Positions 26,223-34,377 of a stretch of DNA of 52,003 bases are shown piece by piece. This stretch comes from Syntrophomonas_B sp035447945 (GTDB taxonomy: Bacteria > Bacillota > Syntrophomonadia > Syntrophomonadales > Syntrophomonadaceae), in contig DAOTHZ010000005.1 of assembly GCA_035447945.1 (NCBI GenBank), forward strand, positions 1 through 52,003. The letters run 5' to 3'. The notes under the pieces are model-generated. The model was not told the DNA's origin and did not search any database. It worked only from the letters and a program-made list of their open reading frames with translations. A program made the translations under genes and the position numbers. Positions within the stretch are counted from its first letter, which is position 1, and every line of letters begins with the position of its first letter.

Positions 26223-27221
26223 ATGATACATATAATAAATCCTTCCACCGACCCGTATTTTAATCTGGCGTTGGAAGAGTATCTGCTGCTCGACCCGGAT
26301 CATCAAGAGGAGTATTTCATGCTCTGGCAGGATCGCCCGGTCGTGGTGGTGGGACGCAATCAGAATACCCTGAAAGAAATTGATCCGGCTGCGGTTAAAA
26401 GCAGGGGGGTCGAGGTGGTGCGCAGGCTGACCGGAGGGGGAGCCGTCTATCACGATTTGGGCAATTTGAATTTTACTTATATCATCAATGACGAACAACA
26501 TATCGGCTTTGATTTTGCACGATTTACCGTACCGATTATAACAACCCTTGCGCAGTTGGGCATTCAGGCGGAAAACAGCGGGCGCAACGACATCACCATC
26601 AAGGGGAAGAAGTTCTCCGGCAACGCGCAATACCGTTGGAAAAACCGCTTGCTCCATCACGGCACCTTACTGTTTGACAGCAATATCGAAGCCATGACCA
26701 CGGTTTTAAATACCGATCCGGCCAAACTCGTATCCAAGGGAGTGGATTCGGTGCGCAGCCGGGTCACCAATATTCGGGAGCATTTGCCCAACGAGATGAC
26801 GCTGCCGCAATTTCGATCCGCCTTGCTGACTGCCTGCAAGGCCATGGGATTGCTGGAGGCGGAACAGGCGTTGCAGGAAGAGGAACGACAGGCGGTTGCC
26901 GGGCTGCAACGGGAAAAATACCAGACCTGGGAATGGGTCTATGGCAGTTCGCCGGCCTTCAACGTTCACCACCAAGCGGCCTTTGACTGGGGCAAGGTGG
27001 AGATTGGCCTGTGCATTGAAAACGGTTTGATCAGCGACTGCAGGATTTATGGAGATTTCTTCTCGCTGGCGGATGTCAATCAATTATGTGCAGGGCTGCA
27101 GGGGGTGCCTTACCGGGCAGAGACGCTGCACAGAAAATGGGCTGAGCTTGATTGGCAATCCTGTTTTCCGTCTGCCCAGACGGATGAACTCAAAGCGATG
27201 TTTTTAAAAGATGTTCCCTGA
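26223..27221 (+). CDS. lplA: Lipoate-protein ligase A
   Basis: A 332-residue ligase attaching free lipoate to lipoyl domains. NLALEEYLL, WQDRPVVVVGRNQNTLKEI, VVRRLTGGGAVYHDLGNLNFTYI, the lysine in GKKFSGNAQYRW and HHGTLLFDSN are the canonical motifs; the C-terminal accessory domain is present. GGAGGT precedes the ATG. The location after the gcv operon makes GcvH the likely substrate. Confidence 0.93.
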   Translation: MIHIINPSTDPYFNLALEEYLLLDPDHQEEYFMLWQDRPVVVVGRNQNTLKEIDPAAVKSRGVEVVRRLTGGGAVYHDLGNLNFTYIINDEQHIGFDFARFTVPIITTLAQLGIQAENSGRNDITIKGKKFSGNAQYRWKNRLLHHGTLLFDSNIEAMTTVLNTDPAKLVSKGVDSVRSRVTNIREHLPNEMTLPQFRSALLTACKAMGLLEAEQALQEEERQAVAGLQREKYQTWEWVYGSSPAFNVHHQAAFDWGKVEIGLCIENGLISDCRIYGDFFSLADVNQLCAGLQGVPYRAETLHRKWAELDWQSCFPSAQTDELKAMFLKDVP

Positions 27222-27260
27222 TGATCGCATATATAAAGGGAAAATTGAGGGGATGAACCG

Positions 27261-28172
27261 ATGCAATTACAGCATATCACCGGCAACAGCTATTTTCTGG
27301 AGGGAGACAATTGCATAGGCGTATATGTGTTTGCGGACCGGAGTTGTCTTTTGGTTGACAGCGGCGCCAGTGAGAGCCAGGCAAAGAAGATTCTGCACTG
27401 CCTCACCGAAGCAGGTCTGCAAATCGATACGATTTTTACGACCCATGCCCATGTTGACCATTGCGGCGGCAACCAATACTTGCAGTCCCAGTGCCAATGC
27501 CGTGTTATGGCCTCGTCTCTGGCGGCAGCGATTTTGGAAAACCCGATGCTGGGACCGGCCATGCTGTTTACCGCCTATCCGCTGCGGGTTCTGCGCAGTC
27601 GGGTGTTGATGGCCGCCCCCTGCAAGGTCAATCAGACCGTCAGCCCGGGCCCTTTGCTGATTCAAAACGAACTGTTTCAGGTGTATGATCTGCCTGGTCA
27701 CAGCCTGGGACAAACCGGTTTGGCTACGCCCGACGGGGTTTTATTTCTGGGAGACAGCCTGATGCATACGCAGATGCTGCAGGAATATCCGTTTTTATAT
27801 ATGGTCGATATCACCCGGCAAAGGGAGACCCTGGCCTTCATTGGCAGCCATCAATGGCCTTGGGTTGTGCTGTCCCATGGAGGATTGGTGGAAGATTTGG
27901 ACGATTGCGTCGGACAAAATCAAGCCAGGATTGCTATTATTGCCGAATCAATTCTGGCCTTGCTGGATCAGGGCCGGTCGCATGAAGAAATCCTCGCCGC
28001 CCTGCTGCGGCAATATGAGCTGAGTGCCAACAGCGGCCAGTATTATCTGGTTTCCTCGACGATTGCCGCTTTTATTTCGTATCTCAGTGAACAAAAGCTG
28101 ATCAGGAACCGCGTGGAGCAAGGGGTTATGAAGTTTTACCGCATTTCCCTGCGTGATCGCCAGGAGGAATAA
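27261..28172 (+). CDS. MBL-fold metallo-hydrolase
   Basis: A 303-residue protein with metallo-beta-lactamase metal ligands THAHVDHCGG, the His in DLPGHSLGQTG, LFLGDSL and LSHGG. A C-terminal ~80-residue helical extension (EEILAALLRQYELSANSGQYYL) resembles the winged-helix tail of SoxH/LACTB2-type hydrolases. Separated from lplA by 39 bp and probably cotranscribed. Substrate unknown. Confidence 0.85.
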   Translation: MQLQHITGNSYFLEGDNCIGVYVFADRSCLLVDSGASESQAKKILHCLTEAGLQIDTIFTTHAHVDHCGGNQYLQSQCQCRVMASSLAAAILENPMLGPAMLFTAYPLRVLRSRVLMAAPCKVNQTVSPGPLLIQNELFQVYDLPGHSLGQTGLATPDGVLFLGDSLMHTQMLQEYPFLYMVDITRQRETLAFIGSHQWPWVVLSHGGLVEDLDDCVGQNQARIAIIAESILALLDQGRSHEEILAALLRQYELSANSGQYYLVSSTIAAFISYLSEQKLIRNRVEQGVMKFYRISLRDRQEE

Positions 28173-28205
28173 ACGGTCACGGTATTTCGGGAAATTGGCA
28201 ATTAT

Positions 28206-28580
28206 CTACAGAATAACTGGTTGAATAAAAAAGGGAAACAGCAGCAGAACCAGACTTAACAAGATGAATACGGTGGTTATTGTCCAGCGTATGTTTTTAT
28301 TGGGAATCCATTTGCGGTATATGGCCACAACCTGTTGCCAATGCAGGTAGATGTGCCAGAAAAGCAAAAACAACAGGAAATAACCCAGATAAAGATGGAT
28401 AACTGCCCAACCATCCCGGTCGATGCCCAGCAACAACATGTCAACCTTGCCGCCAAAGGCTGCTTTGGCGGCGGAGCCGCTCAACAAGATGTACTTGCGG
28501 ACATACCCCGTACCCACCAGGGCCATCATTCCCAACAACATAATGGCATCAAGAAGCAAATTGATTCGCGATTTGTTCAT
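28206..28580 (-). CDS. DUF4405-type integral membrane protein, possible cytochrome b
   Basis: A 124-residue protein with three to four membrane segments (LLLDAIMLLGMMALVGTGYV, WAVIHLYLGYFLLFLLFWHIYLHW, TITTVFILLSLVLLLFPFF). His residues in the second and third positions (IHLYLGY, FWHIYLHW) are placed as in DUF4405/cytochrome b561-like haem proteins; haem binding is inferred. The ATG at 28580 is preferred because AAAGGA abuts the alternative start at 28592. It lies 119 bp downstream of the ParA-like gene on the same strand. Confidence 0.65.
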   Translation of the reverse strand: MNKSRINLLLDAIMLLGMMALVGTGYVRKYILLSGSAAKAAFGGKVDMLLLGIDRDGWAVIHLYLGYFLLFLLFWHIYLHWQQVVAIYRKWIPNKNIRWTITTVFILLSLVLLLFPFFIQPVIL

Positions 28581-28699
28581 TTTTATAACCATTCCTTTCT
28601 TGAGGCATAAAACGTCATGAAAGCCTTTCTTTCTGACTTCAACCTCTTTTTTTCACAACAGACAACCGGGCTATGCTTGTGCAGCGCTTGTCAGGATAC

Positions 28700-29374
28700 C
28701 TACCATGCTGCAATGATCTCTGTCAAACGCCGAAAAGCATCCTGCAGGTTTTCCTGGCTTAATTCCCAAACCGTGCGCCCATCCAGCGGCAAATCATGAA
28801 TTCGCTCACAATGGGGAAGAGGATCCGCGATCCGTTCCTCCCCGAAATGATCGGCTAAAAGGGAAAAACACTCCAGGTTGTTGTGCCACTCCTTGGTATT
28901 GATTTTGTTCATCACCACCAGATCAATCGGTTGGGGACGGCCGGTCAGGCTGGACAAATGCTGATCAAGGTCGACAACCTGACGGGCCGTATCTTTTTCT
29001 TCCAGACTGCAGCAGACCAGGATACGATCGCACCTGGGCAGCAGATTTTCGCATCCAGCAGAGGTGGCAGGCAGCAGAAAAACATATTCGTAGTCAACTG
29101 CAATTTCGGGCAGAATCCGTTCTGCGTCTTTCATCATCCAAAAATCGGTTCCAATACGGGTTGCTACGGTACCGGGCATCATTTGTCCTGATGATGGCAT
29201 TGGGCGGTCAGCTGCCCGGTCAAATCCCAGCCAGGCTCTCAGTTTCTTGTTTTCTCCCTTTTCTGCGATGAGCACCCGGTGTCCCTGACGGGCCAGAGCA
29301 CTGGCAAGATTTACGGTGATCGTCGTTTGCCCTGCGTTTGCGTGGGCCGACAGCACGAGGATGATTCCAGCCAA
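28700..29374 (-). CDS. ParA/MinD-like protein with degenerate Walker A
   Basis: A 224-residue SIMIBI-class fold: LVLSAHANAGQTTITVNLASALARQGHRVLI is the deviant Walker A region (read in parts), but both signature lysines are absent (KGGxGKT becomes HANAGQT, Gln16 at the catalytic Lys position). Later strands YEYVFLLPA and IDLVVMNKINT fit the Walker B and N-K motifs. ATPase activity is doubtful. It uses a TTG start with GGGAGGTG upstream. It is divergent from the selenoprotein peroxiredoxin, with a GAGCATATG-type site between them. Function unknown; not a plasmid partition gene by context. Confidence 0.7.
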   Translation of the reverse strand: MAGIILVLSAHANAGQTTITVNLASALARQGHRVLIAEKGENKKLRAWLGFDRAADRPMPSSGQMMPGTVATRIGTDFWMMKDAERILPEIAVDYEYVFLLPATSAGCENLLPRCDRILVCCSLEEKDTARQVVDLDQHLSSLTGRPQPIDLVVMNKINTKEWHNNLECFSLLADHFGEERIADPLPHCERIHDLPLDGRTVWELSQENLQDAFRRLTEIIAAW

Positions 29375-29486
29375 ATAATCACCTCCCGGAAAATACTTAT
29401 AGAAACATCATAACAGGGAATTCTATGTAAAGAAAAACATTCGCAGCGATTAAGCTTATTTTATCAGGTAAAGAATCAAATCTAAA

Positions 29487-29500
29487 CAAGCATATGTTCA
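29487..29500. promoter_or_regulatory. Variant GAGCATATGYTC palindrome in divergent region
   Basis: CAAGCATATGTTCA matches TGAGCATATGTTCA (44131-44144) at 12 of 14 positions. On the minus strand it abuts a possible promoter (TTGTTT, 17 bp, TGATAA) for the ParA-like gene; on the plus strand it lies 88 bp before the peroxiredoxin. Confidence 0.5.
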
Positions 29501-29587
29501 TTATTTTCAAAAACGTTGCACATGGGGTGTCATTTATGTTATTAATAAAACATAACAAAAAGTTATACAGGGAAAGGAGGCCAGCAA

Positions 29588-30310
29588 ATGCCCGAAGAAT
29601 TCAAACCAGGCTGTCAACGGCCGCCAATTAAAAAGGTCAATGTACAAACAGAAGAAATCGCAACAACAGAACTGATTACGAAGGAGGCGAAGCAAAGCAT
29701 GGTTAAAGTAGGAAAACCGGCCCCGGATTTTACCGCCGCTGCCTTTGGGCAAGGCAAGTTTGTGAATACCAGTCTTTCAGAGTATAAAGGAAAATGGGTG
29801 TTGCTTTGCTTCTACCCGGGTGATTTTACCTTCGTTTGAGCGACAGAAGTTTCAGCAGTTGCTGAAAAACATGCCGAACTCCAGGAGCTGGGAGTTGAAG
29901 TACTGGCTGTAAGTGTAGACAGTGTTTTTGTCCACAAGATGTGGAATGATCACGAACTTTCCAAAATGATCAATAAAGATATCCCGTTTTTGATGTGCTC
30001 CGACCAGGATGGCAGCATCGGGAAAATGTATGGCATTTATGATGAGGACAGCGGCACTGAAACCCGTGGTCGGTTCATTATCGATCCCGATGGCATCATT
30101 CAGGGCTTTGAAGTACTGACCCCGCCAGTGGGCAGAAATGTTTCTGAATCCATTCGCCAAGTAAAAGCCTTCCAACTGGTGCGTGCCTCTCAAGGCACGG
30201 AAGCCACGCCTTCCGGCTGGAAACCCGGCAAAACCACTTTGAAACCCGGTCCGGACCTGGTAGGTAACGTTTGGAAAGTATGGAAAGTCAGCGAGGCTTT
30301 TGAAGACTAG
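29588..30310 (+). CDS. Peroxiredoxin (AhpC/TSA family), selenoprotein with in-frame TGA
   Basis: Reading through TGA at 29837-29839 gives a 240-residue peroxiredoxin with selenocysteine at residue 84, exactly at the peroxidatic position: YPGDFTFV-U-ATEVSAVAEKH. The frame before and after the TGA is the same and both parts match the family, so this is recoding, not a pseudogene. A 7-bp hairpin follows (29850-29867). The enzyme would reduce peroxides. The C-terminal resolving-Cys VCP motif is replaced by ATPSGWKPG, so it is not a typical 2-Cys type. Two starts are plausible: 29588 after AAAGGAGG, giving a 37-residue extension with one Cys, or 29699 after AAGGAGG, giving the usual MVKVGKPAPDF start. 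Confidence 0.93.
29850..29867 (+). promoter_or_regulatory. bSECIS-like hairpin for selenocysteine insertion
   Basis: TTTCAGC-AGTT-GCTGAAA: a perfect 7-bp stem with a GU-containing tetraloop. The stem starts 10 nt after the TGA and the loop lies 18-21 nt after it, the geometry of bacterial SECIS elements bound by SelB. Confidence 0.85.
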
Positions 30311-30341
30311 ATAGCACCCAAACACATGCGTAATCAGCAAG

Positions 30342-30377
30342 CAAGGGCTGTTTCTGATATCTTCAGAACAGCCCTTG
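30342..30377 (+). terminator. Terminator after peroxiredoxin
   Basis: CAAGGGCTGTT(T)CTGA pairs with TCAGAACAGCCCTTG, 15 bp with one bulge. The following TGTTTCTGGTTTC is only moderately T-rich. Confidence 0.75.
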
Positions 30378-30443
30378 TGTTTCTGGTTTCTGCAATCTTG
30401 CTGGATAGAATGCATAATAATTTTATGAAGGATGTTCGCGGGA

Positions 30444-30698
30444 ATGAAAGCAAAACCAAACCCTACAATCATTCAGGAAAATACACTCCAGGTAATGGCA
30501 GATACATTAACGAGAATCGACAGTCTGAAGTGTTTTCATATTCCCATTGTTTTAAGTGTGATTGAACAATATAAAGTTGCTGGCATTGAAGGCTATTTCA
30601 TGGAACAGCAGGAATTGCAGCTGCAAAAACTGCTGTCGATGCTGGTTCAATTGGAAGAAAAGCTTGCCCGGCTGCAGCAACGTTTGCTTATCTCTTGA
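30444..30698 (+). CDS. Hypothetical helical protein
   Basis: An 84-residue frame (MKAKPNPTIIQENTLQVMAD start) whose C-terminal half is strongly amphipathic (EQQELQLQKLLSMLVQLEEKL), suggesting a coiled coil. No known family recognised. AAGGA lies 12 nt upstream of the ATG; an in-frame ATG at 30432 is also possible. A TTGCTG/TAATAA-like promoter precedes it. It is isolated between two terminators. It may be genuine, but codon evidence by eye is weak. Confidence 0.4.
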   Translation: MKAKPNPTIIQENTLQVMADTLTRIDSLKCFHIPIVLSVIEQYKVAGIEGYFMEQQELQLQKLLSMLVQLEEKLARLQQRLLIS

Positions 30699-30831
30699 GG
30701 GAATATCCCGAGAATTCAAACGAGAGATAATACTGCGGATATAATCAGTCAAAAGATCGCTCCCAAGCGGCTTTAGGTATAACCCTCAGACAAAGCTAAC
30801 AATAGTTCAGATGAAAAAGTTTAAAATTATC

Positions 30832-30860
30832 AAAAATCGGGGCTCTCAGCCCCGATTTTT
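30832..30860. terminator. Bidirectional terminator
   Basis: AAAAATCGGGGCT-CTC-AGCCCCGATTTTT, a perfect 13-bp stem with A-tract and T-tract flanks, between the hypothetical gene and znuA. Confidence 0.93.
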
Positions 30861-30901
30861 GCTGGACATGGCGTTATTCGTCAAGGTGAGTCCGCCGAAA
30901 G

Positions 30902-30923
30902 TAAATCATTTGTTGACGATTTC
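30902..30923. promoter_or_regulatory. Candidate Zur box upstream of znuA
   Basis: TAAATC-N10-GATTTC, with right half TTGACGATTT, resembles the Firmicutes Zur consensus (TAAATCGTAAT-N-ATTACGATTTA), although the spacing is one base short and the left half is weaker. It lies just upstream of the -35 element. Confidence 0.45.
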
Positions 30924-30939
30924 GGTTGTTAATTGATGA

Positions 30940-30968
30940 TTGACAGGACAGGCTGACAGCGCAATAAT
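30940..30968 (+). promoter_or_regulatory. Sigma-A promoter of znu operon
   Basis: TTGACA (30940-30945), 17-bp spacer, AATAAT (30963-30968), 42 bp before the GTG start. Confidence 0.75.
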
Positions 30969-31010
30969 AGTAAATGCAACTTCTTGCAATTAGAAAAGGA
31001 GTGGTTTGCA

Positions 31011-31916
31011 GTGAAAAAATCCTTGCAAAGAATAAAGCGTTTGCTCGCGTTGATGGTACTGGCATTGGTTTTGCTGCCGATCGCCGGATGCGGCAATCCT
31101 GCCCCGGAGACCGTGTCATCCGGCGCAGGAAAAATCAAAGTAGCGGTATCGATCGTGCCACAGGCAAGCTTTGTCGCTGCTGTTGGCGGTGATCTGGTGG
31201 AAATCGTAACCATGATTCCACCCGGCGGCAATCCGGAAAACTATGCACCCAACCCAAGAATCATGGAGCAGGCGAGTGATGCCCGGATATACTTTGCCAT
31301 CGGGGTTGCAGCCGAACAAAACGGCATTTTGCCAAGACTCAAACAGCTTAGTGCGGACATGTCGGTGATTGATTTGGCCAGCCGGGCCGATGCAGTCTAT
31401 CCAGCTTTGGAAATTGTTCCGGGCGAAAAAGATCCGCACCGCTGGATGTCTCCACGTCGGGTCAGCATTATGGTAGAGATGATTGCCGATGAATTGGCCC
31501 AGGCAGACCCGGAACACGCCAAGATTTACCAGGGAAATATGCAAAACTATCAGGCGCAGCTGGAAAAACTGCACCAGGAGATCGAAGCCTCCCTGGCGGA
31601 CGCAGACCACCGCAGTTTTATCGTTTATCATCCTTCCATGGGATATTTTGCAGATGATTACGGACTCACCATGATTGCCTTGGAGGAAGAAGGGAAAGCA
31701 GCTACTGCCCGCCATATTCAGCAGGTGATTGACCAGGCCCGACAGGAAAACATCAAAGCGATCTTCTATCAGGCGGAAATGGATGGCAAACAGGCCCAGA
31801 CCTTGGCCCGTGAACTGGGCGGGGAGGCGCGCCTGATCGCTCCGTTGGCACCTGATTATATTGATAACCTGCGCCAAACGGCGCAGACATTCAGCCATGT
31901 ATTAAAGACGGAATAA
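31011..31916 (+). CDS. znuA: Zinc/manganese ABC transporter substrate-binding lipoprotein
   Basis: A 301-residue cluster 9 (ZnuA/TroA) binding protein: signal peptide and lipobox (LLPIAGC), KVAVSIVPQASFV, DPHRWMSP, HPSMGYFADDYGL and the long backbone helix between lobes. The first metal-ligand motif, usually a His in G-x-x-P-H-x-Y-E-P, reads GGNPENYAPNP, with Glu replacing His, and there is no His-rich loop. Start is GTG with AAAAGGAG 9 nt upstream. First gene of znuACB-zur. Confidence 0.87.
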   Translation: MKKSLQRIKRLLALMVLALVLLPIAGCGNPAPETVSSGAGKIKVAVSIVPQASFVAAVGGDLVEIVTMIPPGGNPENYAPNPRIMEQASDARIYFAIGVAAEQNGILPRLKQLSADMSVIDLASRADAVYPALEIVPGEKDPHRWMSPRRVSIMVEMIADELAQADPEHAKIYQGNMQNYQAQLEKLHQEIEASLADADHRSFIVYHPSMGYFADDYGLTMIALEEEGKAATARHIQQVIDQARQENIKAIFYQAEMDGKQAQTLARELGGEARLIAPLAPDYIDNLRQTAQTFSHVLKTE

Positions 31917-31995
31917 AAACCCGGCAGGCATCATGAATTAGCCGACATTTAAGTGACACTGGCTGGACGGGAACGCATAAAGGTGGGAAAGAAAA

Positions 31996-32766
31996 ATGTC
32001 CAATGAAATGGCAATCTGTTTTGAAGATGTCAGTACCGGTTATGGTAATGTGTTGGTTCTGGAAGACATCAACTTTTGCATTCAGGCCGGCAGTTTTACC
32101 GGGATCATCGGCCCTAACGGCGGTGGCAAAACCACCCTGATAAAACTGATGCTGGGATTGATGGAGCCTTGGCGCGGGAAGGTGACCATATTTGGTGAAA
32201 AGCCCCAGGACATGAGACACTTGATTGGTTATGTGCCGCAGGCTGCCCATATCAACCAACGGTTTCCCATATCCGTAATGGAGGTTGTCCTGCAGGGACG
32301 ATTGGGAGAAAAACCGTTCTTTTTTCATCGATATCGTCAATACGATTGGGACAAAGCCCGGTGGTGTCTGCAGAAGCTGGAGGCCGCCGACCTGGCCAAC
32401 CGGCAAATCGGTGAGCTGTCCGGAGGGCAATGGCAGCGTGTTCTGATTGCACGCGCGCTGGCCGCTGAACCACGACTTCTGCTCCTGGACGAGCCAGGCA
32501 ATGGGCTTGATTCCAATGCCAGCGGTAAAGTCTACGAACTGTTGGAGGAATTAAACCAGGAGATGACCATTGTAATGGCGACTCATGATACCATGGCGAT
32601 CAGTACCTGCGTGCGCGATATCGCCTGTATCAATCACCGTCTCCATTATCATGGAGAACCGGAACTCAGCCCGGATCTGGTGATGCAGCTGTACGGATGT
32701 CCGGTCGAACTGATTGCGCACGGTGTTCCACATCGGGTTTTGCATCAACATGGAGGACAACAATGA
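31996..32766 (+). CDS. znuC: Zinc ABC transporter ATP-binding protein
   Basis: A 256-residue ABC ATPase: Walker A GPNGGGKTT, Q-loop YVPQ, signature LSGGQWQR, Walker B LLLLDEPGNGLD, and the switch His in ATHD. It overlaps znuB by ATGA. Confidence 0.92.
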   Translation: MSNEMAICFEDVSTGYGNVLVLEDINFCIQAGSFTGIIGPNGGGKTTLIKLMLGLMEPWRGKVTIFGEKPQDMRHLIGYVPQAAHINQRFPISVMEVVLQGRLGEKPFFFHRYRQYDWDKARWCLQKLEAADLANRQIGELSGGQWQRVLIARALAAEPRLLLLDEPGNGLDSNASGKVYELLEELNQEMTIVMATHDTMAISTCVRDIACINHRLHYHGEPELSPDLVMQLYGCPVELIAHGVPHRVLHQHGGQQ

Positions 32767-33593
32767 TAAACGCCTTATTACAGTACGGTTTTTTGCAGAA
32801 TGCGGTGATGGCCTCTTTACTGGCCAGTCTGGCTTGCGGAATTATGGGACCAATGATTATCGAGAAAAAACTCCTGATGATGAGCGGCGGTATTGCGCAT
32901 ACCGCTTTTGGCGGGATTGGTTTGGGATACTTTTTACAAATTGAACCGATGTATACGGGTTTGGGTTTTTCTTTGCTCTCTGCTGTGGGTATTGCGCAAA
33001 TACAGCGCCGGGCCTTGGTCATGCCGGACGTTTTGATCGGCATGTTCTGGCCGTTGGGCATGGCCCTGGGAATTCTGTTTATTTCCTTTACCCCCGGCTA
33101 TCCTCCCAGCATGGAGAGCTATTTGTTCGGCGATATTCTGATGGTATCCGGCACGGATTTGCTGGTTATGACCAGCCTCGATGGCATTGTTTTGGCTACC
33201 ATTTTGGCCTTTTATCATTTATTGCAGGCCTATCTGTTTGACGAAGAGTTCAGTCAGACACGAGGACTGCCGGTCGCCCTGGCCGAAGCGCTGACCTATG
33301 CCATGATTGCCATCACCGTTGTGGTATTGATCAGAGTGGTGGGGATCATTTTAATTTTAGCCCTGCTCTCTGTTCCGCCCGCGCTGGCCCGCCTTTTTCG
33401 GGATGACCTTCCGGGCATCATGGTTTTGTCCTTTGCCATAGGTGTGTTTCTCTGCCTGACAGGCCTGGCCCTTTCCTATCATTACAACCTGGCCTCCGGC
33501 GCAGCGATTGTCATACTCGCTGTCATAATCTATACCTTGTTCCAGTTGCTTGACAAAACGTTGCTGGCGTTTGTCCGGCAACGACAACTGTAA
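32763..33593 (+). CDS. znuB: Zinc ABC transporter permease
   Basis: A 276-residue ABC-3 family permease with seven to eight membrane helices; GGIAHTAFGGIGLGYF and the C-terminal VVGIILILALLSVPPALARLF are family hallmarks. ATG 32763 follows GGAGG and lies in the znuC stop; an upstream in-frame start at 32697 would lie deep inside znuC. Confidence 0.9.
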   Translation: MINALLQYGFLQNAVMASLLASLACGIMGPMIIEKKLLMMSGGIAHTAFGGIGLGYFLQIEPMYTGLGFSLLSAVGIAQIQRRALVMPDVLIGMFWPLGMALGILFISFTPGYPPSMESYLFGDILMVSGTDLLVMTSLDGIVLATILAFYHLLQAYLFDEEFSQTRGLPVALAEALTYAMIAITVVVLIRVVGIILILALLSVPPALARLFRDDLPGIMVLSFAIGVFLCLTGLALSYHYNLASGAAIVILAVIIYTLFQLLDKTLLAFVRQRQL

Positions 33594-33644
33594 ACAAAAA
33601 TTTCTGTGGGACGCTGATTATCCCCGGACAGGAGTGAAAACGAT

Positions 33645-34079
33645 ATGGATGCGGAACAATTATGTGCCCGGCTGGCTGCCAAAGGATACAAACTGACCAA
33701 CAGCCGGCGTAAGATACTGCACAGCATGGCGGCTCAAACTGACTGGGTGACGGCCAAATCGTTGCATGACAAGCTACAGCAGCAGAACATTCACATTGAT
33801 TTATCCACCATCTGCAGAAATCTTGATTTGATGTATGCCATGAACATGCTTTGCCGGGTGGACAAAGAACGTAACGGCACGTTTGCCTATCGTCTGCAGG
33901 ATATGCAAAACCATCATCATCACCTGATCTGTTTGTCGTGCGGCACGATTGTACCGCTGGAATACTGTCCCCTGGAAAGGTTGCCGGAAAGACAAACCCA
34001 AGGCTTCAGCCATCTGGAATGCCAATTCGAGGTCTATGGCCATTGTCAGGCATGCCAGAGGGCGATTCGGAAATCGTGA
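33645..34079 (+). CDS. zur: Fur-family regulator, probable Zur
   Basis: A 144-residue Fur-family repressor: winged helix (LTNSRRKILHSM, DLSTICRNLDLM), a His-rich metal site (MQNHHHHLICLSCG), and two CxxC motifs (CLSC, CQAC) for the structural zinc. It lies 51 bp after znuB, so zinc-responsive Zur is the best guess; PerR or Fur cannot be excluded by sequence alone. Confidence 0.85.
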   Translation: MDAEQLCARLAAKGYKLTNSRRKILHSMAAQTDWVTAKSLHDKLQQQNIHIDLSTICRNLDLMYAMNMLCRVDKERNGTFAYRLQDMQNHHHHLICLSCGTIVPLEYCPLERLPERQTQGFSHLECQFEVYGHCQACQRAIRKS

Positions 34080-34117
34080 GAGATGAAGCAGTTTGTTTTC
34101 AGGCCCCAAAATAATTG

Positions 34118-34285
34118 TCAAGCTTTTTCATGGATAGCGCCGATTGGGCAAATATCAGCACATAATCCGCATTCAAGACATAGGCTGGAATCAATAGAGG
34201 CTTTGTTTTCAATGATCAAAATAGCGTTTACCGGGCAGGTATCGACACATATTCCACAACCAATACAACTGTTATCTACATACAT
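34118..34285 (-). CDS. 2x[4Fe-4S] ferredoxin (short gene)
   Basis: A 55-residue bacterial ferredoxin: MYVDNSCIGCGICVDTCP followed by a linker and LCLECGLCADICPIGAIHEKA. Both CX2CX2CX3CP motifs are intact, so two [4Fe-4S] clusters are expected. ATG 34285 is 8 nt after GGGAG; the ATG at 34291 is too close. It is too short for many gene finders. It follows the NifX-DUF5320 pair on the same strand after a hairpin and is convergent with zur. Confidence 0.92.
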   Translation of the reverse strand: MYVDNSCIGCGICVDTCPVNAILIIENKASIDSSLCLECGLCADICPIGAIHEKA

Positions 34286-34326
34286 TTTCATATCTCCCTA
34301 AATCTTTCATAAGCAATTAAACAAAG

Positions 34327-34361
34327 AGTTGGCGAGGAATTCTTAAAAATCCTCACCAACT
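34327..34361 (-). terminator. Hairpin between DUF5320 gene and ferredoxin
   Basis: On the minus strand AGTTGGTGAGGA pairs with TCCTCGCCAACT (one G-U) and is followed by CTTTGTTTAATT, a weak T-tract. It may end or attenuate the operon. Confidence 0.6.
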
Positions 34362-34377
34362 GTTGCAAAACTCAGCT

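Noticed and set aside
29588..30310. Nonsense mutation splitting a peroxiredoxin into a pseudogene
   Set aside because: The TGA replaces precisely the catalytic Cys, the frame is kept, and a SECIS-like hairpin follows; selenocysteine recoding explains it better.
34083..34301. Plus-strand 72-codon frame after zur
   Set aside because: It is antisense to the ferredoxin whose two cluster motifs are unmistakable.
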